Below are positions 59,063-64,000 of a DNA stretch of 64,000 bases, piece after piece. The stretch is from Schistosoma haematobium (taxonomy: Eukaryota > Platyhelminthes > Trematoda > Strigeidida > Schistosomatidae). How positions within the stretch are numbered: the stretch's first letter is position 1; each line of letters opens with the position of its first letter. The DNA lies in the NCBI RefSeq assembly GCF_000699445.3, contig NC_067198.1, forward strand, positions 34,004,536-34,068,535, written 5' to 3'. Below the pieces are notes generated by a model. It worked only from the letters and a program-made list of their open reading frames with translations, was not told the DNA's origin and made no database searches. The position numbers and the translations under genes were made by a program.

Positions 59063-59488
59063 GATTCCCTTCAAAAGAACTATTTTTCATACTTCTTCCA
59101 CTTGTTTTTTTTATTTTTTATTTTTAACTTTTGTAATTTTATCTGTGAAATTTCTAAAATCTCCACAAAACCCATTCTGATAATTTTATTTCTGTTGCTT
59201 TTGAACTTAACTTCTCAACATTCATCTCTTGATTCTTACGTAACTATCATCCTATTGACCATCCGTTAAAATTCTGTTCCTTCTTTGTTTCTTACATTAC
59301 GCAACTTAGCAACTTCTTGATCACTTTGAATATTAAAAATCCTCTTTCTTCCAATTAATCAGTGTTAATTTAAATGTCATTATGTAATTATTACGTAACG
59401 TATCTACTCGATGAGTATTATATTATTATTGTAAAACATATATATATTAGTGTAGAGCCATGATGAAAAACTAATTGAAAAGAAATTT

Positions 59489-59808
59489 ACATTAGTGTGT
59501 AAGAGACATGTGGTGTGAAACGAAAAGTGTTAAGGAAACATATTGTGTGTATACGTGAGAAGAAATTTCATTCAACTATATATTGTTTTCGGTCTGTGTC
59601 ATAGCATAATTTAAATGAAGACAAATAAATAAGATTGGTAAACAAGATAATAGACTGAATTCAAAGAGGAATGTATTTGTGTTATTTTAATGTTCCAGTC
59701 AATTGTTCAACATATTCAGATATGATAACTGATTTCAACCGTTGAATGTATTATCTATTGATTAGTTAATATGATATAGATAACTGGAATGAAATAAGGA
59801 GTTCAGAT
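59489..59808. other. AT-rich non-coding DNA
   Basis: Nothing recognised. Confidence 0.3.
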
Positions 59809-60925
59809 TTACTTATTAATTATTAGTTGCCATGGGACAGCTAGTTGTATTCCATCTCTCCTATTAATACTGTTTGGATTAGCCCATATATTTAGGGCTT
59901 CGGCTGTTAGTCGTTCTTTGTAAGAAATAGAGCCTTTCTGAATGTTTCTTGCGCCATTGAAATCAATTGTATGACCCGATTGTATCGAGTGTAATGCTAT
60001 CGCTGATTTGTTCTCAAGTTTTCTTACCTCAGCTGAAGATTTAGGAATGTGCTTTAAGTATAGTTTGTGTTCCTTCACCCTCACATCCAGTTGCCTTGAT
60101 GTTTCACCTACATACGTTGCATTACAGTCACTACATTTGATTTCATAAACACAATTCTATTGTTCTTCATTGTATATTGGATCTTTGATTCTTACTACTT
60201 TTGATCTCAGAGTATTGTTTGTTCGAAAGAATACTCTTATATTTTGAAGAGTTAGAATCCTTCTGATCTCCTCTGAAATACCTTTACGATATGAGATCAC
60301 CACTTTGTTAGTCCATTCTTTTGCTTAATTCTTTTTTTGATAGTATCGTTTTGTTCTTCATTCTTAATTATTCTTTTGATAAAATCCTTCAGATAGTTAT
60401 TCATCATTAGAGTGGATGTAATTAAATTCATTTCTATTTTCTATATCATTTGGTTCAGTGACAAGTTTTTTAACTCTGGTGATCAAATTTTTGGCTACTG
60501 TCACTTTGGTAGACTGTGGATGTGCTGACTTAAAATCCAGAAATTTCCCTGAATATGTCGACTTTCGGAAAATACTAATTTTTAAACAATCAATATACTT
60601 CCTTTCAACTAAACAGTCTAGAAAAGGTAATTTGCGTTCAGGAGATTCCAAATCATTAGTGAACTTGATTTTGTCATAAATGTTGACACGTTTAAATAGT
60701 TCGTCTAAACCATCTCGTTTTATAATGACAAACGTGTCATCCACATATCTTAACCAAATTTTCGATGGAATGGGACACATTGAGATAGCACTTGTTTCCG
60801 GTGAATACATGAAGAAGTTAGCAACAACTGGAGAAACCAGTGATCTCATAGCTATAACACTGTTGTTATGAATAATTCTGATCATGAAAACGTCAATGAA
60901 CATCTCCACATTGGACCCTATGAAA
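59809..60925 (-). pseudogene. PLE reverse transcriptase (C-terminal half) and GIY-YIG endonuclease
   Basis: Minus strand. From 60909: LVSPVVANFFM (the GSPxSPxxAxxxM block), KIWLRYVDDTFVII (catalytic YVDD at 60736-60747), FTNDLESPERKLPFLDCLVE and FRKSTYSGKFLDFKSAHP, typical of PLE RTs. A broken linker (60396-60170) leads to the endonuclease CSDCNATYVGETSRQLDVRV, then KSAIALHSIQSGHTIDF to 59809. A different PLE subfamily from the copies at 48698 and 58392 (YVGETSRQ against YIGRT). The 5' half of the RT is present but inverted, at 60960-61352. Confidence 0.82.
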
Positions 60926-61352
60926 AAGTCATGAATAACAAATGTAGAGCCAATTTAAATAAGTTGAAACGGCCAAAATGTTACAGAAGTTAAAATCCAA
61001 ACTAAGATCATCTTTATGGCTTTCTTTATATCCGGAAAGCAATAACCCTTTTAGATTTTATGGGCTACCGAAAATACATAAAACAGATATCCCACTAAGA
61101 CCTATGGTTGATTACATAAATTCACCAACCTATAATTTTTCTAGATACTTGGCCAAAATTCTTAAACCATATGAAAGCGTAATCAAATATGGAATAAAAA
61201 ATACTAATGATTTCAAAAACATTATCAATAATATCCGCATAGAAGAGGATGAAATAATGGCAAGTTTTGATGATTGCTCATTGTTCACTAATGTTACTGT
61301 TAATAAAGCTTTAGTTATTGTGCATAATCTCTTACATGAGCAACTATTGTAA
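60926..61352 (+). pseudogene. PLE reverse transcriptase N-terminal half, inverted
   Basis: Plus strand. FRFYGLPKIHKTDIPLRPMV, then YNFSRYLAKILKPYESVIKY and SFDDCSLFTNVTVNKALVIV are the N-terminal RT blocks of Penelope-like elements (GLPKIHK, RPIV, SFDV-LFTNVP). They lie next to the minus-strand RT half and point the other way; the junction is about 60910-60960. The first catalytic Asp block is altered (SFDDCSLFTN). Confidence 0.8.
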
Positions 61353-61781
61353 GTGAAAGAGCAAGATAAAGCAGTTCAGTTCTCGTACTCACTAAACTTG
61401 ATTTCAGTTAGGTGCTTATTGCTGATTAGTTTTATTAAAGTCCCAATGGACAGTGATGATTTGTCAACAGAACCAGGTCAAGATTGAGAAAATAGGTAAA
61501 TGGTGGTATGTATGCTTCTGAAATCTGTTCTATTCAACTCAGTGTTGTAAGTTCGTATTGATGATGAATTCTCAACTGGAGTGAAACATACGTCTGTTTG
61601 TGATAAATATTATCGTCAAAGTAACAAGATATTTTTGATCTGGTCATTACATTACATCTTCACGAAACACCAACATTTTACGTGATTGACAAATCTTTAG
61701 TGTTGAGGGACATAGGCTAAACATTACAAATACTTTCTTTTATTAGTGTTACTGTAAAGTATGAGAGAAATTCACCACATT
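61353..61781. other. Non-coding DNA, possibly PLE 5' remnant
   Basis: No motif recognised. Confidence 0.3.
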
Positions 61782-61793
61782 ACAATATGTGTT

Positions 61794-61835
61794 GCCGGCG
61801 ACCATACCACGTTGAAAGCACCGGTTCTCGTCCGA
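61794..61835 (+). rRNA. 5S rRNA fragment, retroposed (first ~42 nt)
   Basis: GCCGGCGACCATACCACGTT followed by GAAAGCACCGGTTCTCGTCC and GA matches the first 42 bases of animal 5S rRNA, including the invariant CCATACCAC and CGGTTCTCGTCCGA segments. The sequence ends there; the rest of the 5S gene, with its internal promoter, is missing. It is flanked by ACAATATGTGTT at 61782-61793 and 61836-61847. A pseudogene fragment, not a working gene. Confidence 0.8.
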
Positions 61836-61867
61836 ACAATATGTGTTAATAGTTATTTGGAAAATAT

Positions 61868-61945
61868 ACTCTAAAATATACACTAAGTCACGAAACGTCA
61901 GAAAATCCAATTTTTTACTCATTGGGATATTACAAATATATTATT
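61868..61945 (+). repeat. Terminal module with minimal hammerhead-like motif, decayed
   Basis: AAGTCACGAAACGTCAGAAA, then TTTTTACTCATTGGGATATT and AATATATT: the same module as at 27585 and 37515. The CUGANGA box is lost, while GAAA and GUC with the ACGT palindrome remain. Confidence 0.5.
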
Positions 61946-62219
61946 TTTATTTATAAATATACTCTTTGTTTAAAATTCAGTGTTGTAGTAATCAAAGTGA
62001 TTAAAACATTGAAAAAAAATACTTGCATAAATCTTAGCGATTGAATTTGAAATAAATTCAAGCTCTGCTCAGCAGTGTGATAGTGACTAAAGATAATTTT
62101 AGTGATGATATTATACTTCATTTTACTTAGTGCCACTCAGTTGAAGGTGCTCTACAGAAGTTCATGGGTTATTATGTCAGTACATATGAATTACTATCCT
62201 CATTCATTACTTACGCCTG
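61946..62219. other. AT-rich non-coding DNA
   Basis: Nothing recognised. Confidence 0.3.
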
Positions 62220-64000
62220 TTATACTTAGAGGAGGATAAATCGTCAATCAAAATTCTCTAGCCAACTCTGTCATGAGCTCTCCTTTCCAATTGTTTTGAA
62301 TCGCTATTCATATCTTTTATGTCCTGCTCCAGTTCACGACCTTGGGTTTTCCTCTTTTTATTTTCCTTTCCGGATTCCAAGTTAGCGCTTGTCTAATGAT
62401 ACAGTTTGATGATTTCCATAATATGTGTCCTATCCATCTCCAACGACTTTTCATAGTTTCCTATTTCTCTAGAAGATTCTTTGTTCTCTCGCACAGTGGA
62501 TTGTTGGTGGTGGTATTCGGTCAACGGACAATAAGTATTTTGCGTAGAAAATTATTTATAAATACTTCTACACTTTGATGATTGTAGTAGTGCACCAAGT
62601 TTCAGCTCTGTACAGTGGAACTGTTTTGATGTTCGTATTGAAGATTATGACTTTGATGTTGGTTGACAGTTGTTTTGAGTTCCATATGTTATTCAATTGT
62701 AGGAATGTTGTCTTTGCTTTACCACTCCTTGCCTTTACGTTCTCATCAGACCCTCCACGTTCATCGATGATGCTACCCAGATACTTGAAAATTTCCAACT
62801 CTTCCAGAGTTCCTCTATAAAGTGTGATTGCGTTGGTATTCTCCGTGTTGTATTTTCCCTTGTGTATATTGAGGCGTACCGCTTCAGAAGCTGCTGTCAT
62901 ACTAGTTGCTTTGACCTGCATTTGTTGATCTGTATGCCATAGAAAGATCAGGTCATCTGTGAAGTCCGATCGGCCTGTGTACGCTGCTTCGATATCCAAT
63001 GTATTCAATGGAACTGACCTATTCAAGAATTCTTCAAAGCGCTCTACCCATCTAATCTGCTGTTCTTGAATCTCAGTGGTTGATTTGCCTTCTTTGTCCT
63101 TGACCGGTCTCTTTGGTTTACTATATTTCCTTGCTAGTTTCTTCATTGTATCGTATAGTCGTTTCATATTCCATTCTCTTGCAGCTTTATCCTCTGTCGT
63201 TACTAGGTCATCTGCGTACTGCTTCTAGTTAGCTTTAATGCTCTTCTTTACTTGTTTGTTCGCTTCACTATATTCAGCTTGTTCCTTGACTTTCTCTGCT
63301 TTTGTTAGATTGTTGTTAATTGCTGTCTTCTTGTTCTTCCTTTCCTCAGTCTTGTCCAGGATTTCGGTAAAGATCCCTTCCTTATGATGATGCTTCTTGC
63401 GGCCCAGAATCTCATGGTATGTTGAAGTTAATGCTTCTTTAATCCCTTTCCAGTTGTCCTCCACAGTAGTTTCCTCTTCTTTGAGTAGATCTTGTAAGGC
63501 TCGTAACCTGTTGTTGAGAGCTATCCTGAATTCACTGAACTTGTCAGTATGTCTAAGCAAGGCGATATTGAACCTTTGTAATGCTGTTTGTCCAGTTATC
63601 CATTGCTTCTTTAGCTTTAGCTTCATCTTGGCAACCACTAGATGGTGATCTCAAGCTATGTCAGCTCCTCTCTTCTTCTCATATCCTCCTAGGATTTTCT
63701 GAATATTTTATTGATGCAAATCTAAGTGATCTGATTCTCTATAGTGTGGTCCAGTGAGACCCACGTAGCTTTGTGTGGGAATTTTGTGGCACTTATAACG
63801 AATTTGTTGAAAACACATAAGCTTGCAAATCTATCACCACTCTCACTCCTTTCCCCCAGTCTGCCATGTCGTCCCATGATATCTCCATATCTAGTGTTGT
63901 CCGTTCCAACTTTGGCGTTTAGATCTCCCATTAGGATGGTCAGGTCTTTTCCTGGACACTTGACAACGATCGACCATCTCCCCTCATAAAACCCATTTTT
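62220..64000 (-). pseudogene. RTE-like non-LTR retrotransposon ORF with internal deletion
   Basis: Enters at the right edge. Minus strand: endonuclease MGDLNAKVGTDNTRYGDIMG (63931-63870) and HKATWVSLDHT; then MVAKMKLKLKKQWITGQTAL (63638) through LKEEETTVEDNWKGIKEALT; a break; KRLYDTMKKLARKYSKPKRP (63167) to RWVERFEEFLN; then DFTDDLIFLWHT, where FTDD stands for the catalytic FADD; KYLGSIIDERGGSD; LQLNNIWNSKQLSTNIKV to 62568. The C-terminal tail follows in broken frames to about 62220 ([13 protein letters not shown], ALTWNPE-like). About 200 codons between LDIEAA and the FTDD block are gone, removing most RT fingers and palm. A subfamily distinct from the RTE at 9406-11790. Inactive. Confidence 0.82.

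Larger units (their letters stand above)
57015..59488. mobile_element. Rearranged Penelope-like element with inverted arms
   Basis: Three nested inverted matches are seen: 57189-57331 with 58454-58596 (143 bp each); 57889-58391 with 58988-59488 (about 500 bp each); and a short GCGCC-centred match (CAACTCGGCGCCCAAATA, about 57020) with 57640-57660. The large arms contain the endonuclease C-terminus plus 3' UTR, so the 3' end of the element stands at both sides, head to head. PLEs are known for terminal repeats in direct or inverted order. The central segment holds the readable ORF at 58392-59062. Confidence 0.8.

Overview
This is eukaryotic DNA, AT-rich, intron-bearing and dominated by decayed retroelements. 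The combination of CR1-clade and RTE-clade non-LTR elements, Penelope-like elements (PLEs) with GIY-YIG endonucleases, and tRNA-derived SINE-like repeats carrying hammerhead-ribozyme motifs (the Smα type) points to a blood fluke, genus Schistosoma. The species cannot be fixed from the sequence. Only two host genes are well supported: a five-exon TLC-domain membrane protein gene (8036-12747, +) and an intronless replication-dependent histone H2A gene (55183-55560, +) ending in a perfect histone 3' stem-loop.

Layout. 1-2.4 kb: a frameshifted CR1-clade RT copy. 3.2-6.5 kb: a second CR1-clade copy with a PHD-type ORF1, lost downstream of the RT core. 8.0-12.75 kb: the TLC gene, with three introns of 30-34 bp followed by one of 3.8 kb that holds a decayed minus-strand RTE element. 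12.75-24.8 kb and 26-54.9 kb: mostly AT-rich non-coding DNA. It holds foldback repeats, a 290-bp MITE family, an LTR-like repeat, many SINE-like copies, microsatellites, a 510-bp non-autonomous RTE-like retroposon with target-site duplications, and a tRNA-type SINE inserted into one arm of a foldback. 54.9-55.7 kb: the H2A gene with TATA and CCAAT elements. 56-61.4 kb: a PLE graveyard with a copy flanked by ~500-bp inverted arms and a second copy with a 5' inversion. 61.8 kb: a 42-bp 5S rRNA fragment between 12-bp direct repeats. 62.2-64 kb: a minus-strand RTE-like element with an internal deletion.

The recurring theme is hammerhead-like RNA motifs. At least a dozen lie in three kinds of repeat: tRNA-like SINEs, a PLE/SINE-associated short motif, and Smα-like copies. 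In nearly all, helix III is a short palindrome (ACGT, ACGCGCGT, ACGGCCGT or ACCCGGGT), which fits ribozymes that act as dimers or within tandem transcripts. The SINE-like copies and the PLE also share a 3' terminal sequence, suggesting that PLE machinery may mobilise them. The best preserved motif is on the minus strand at 51941-51987.
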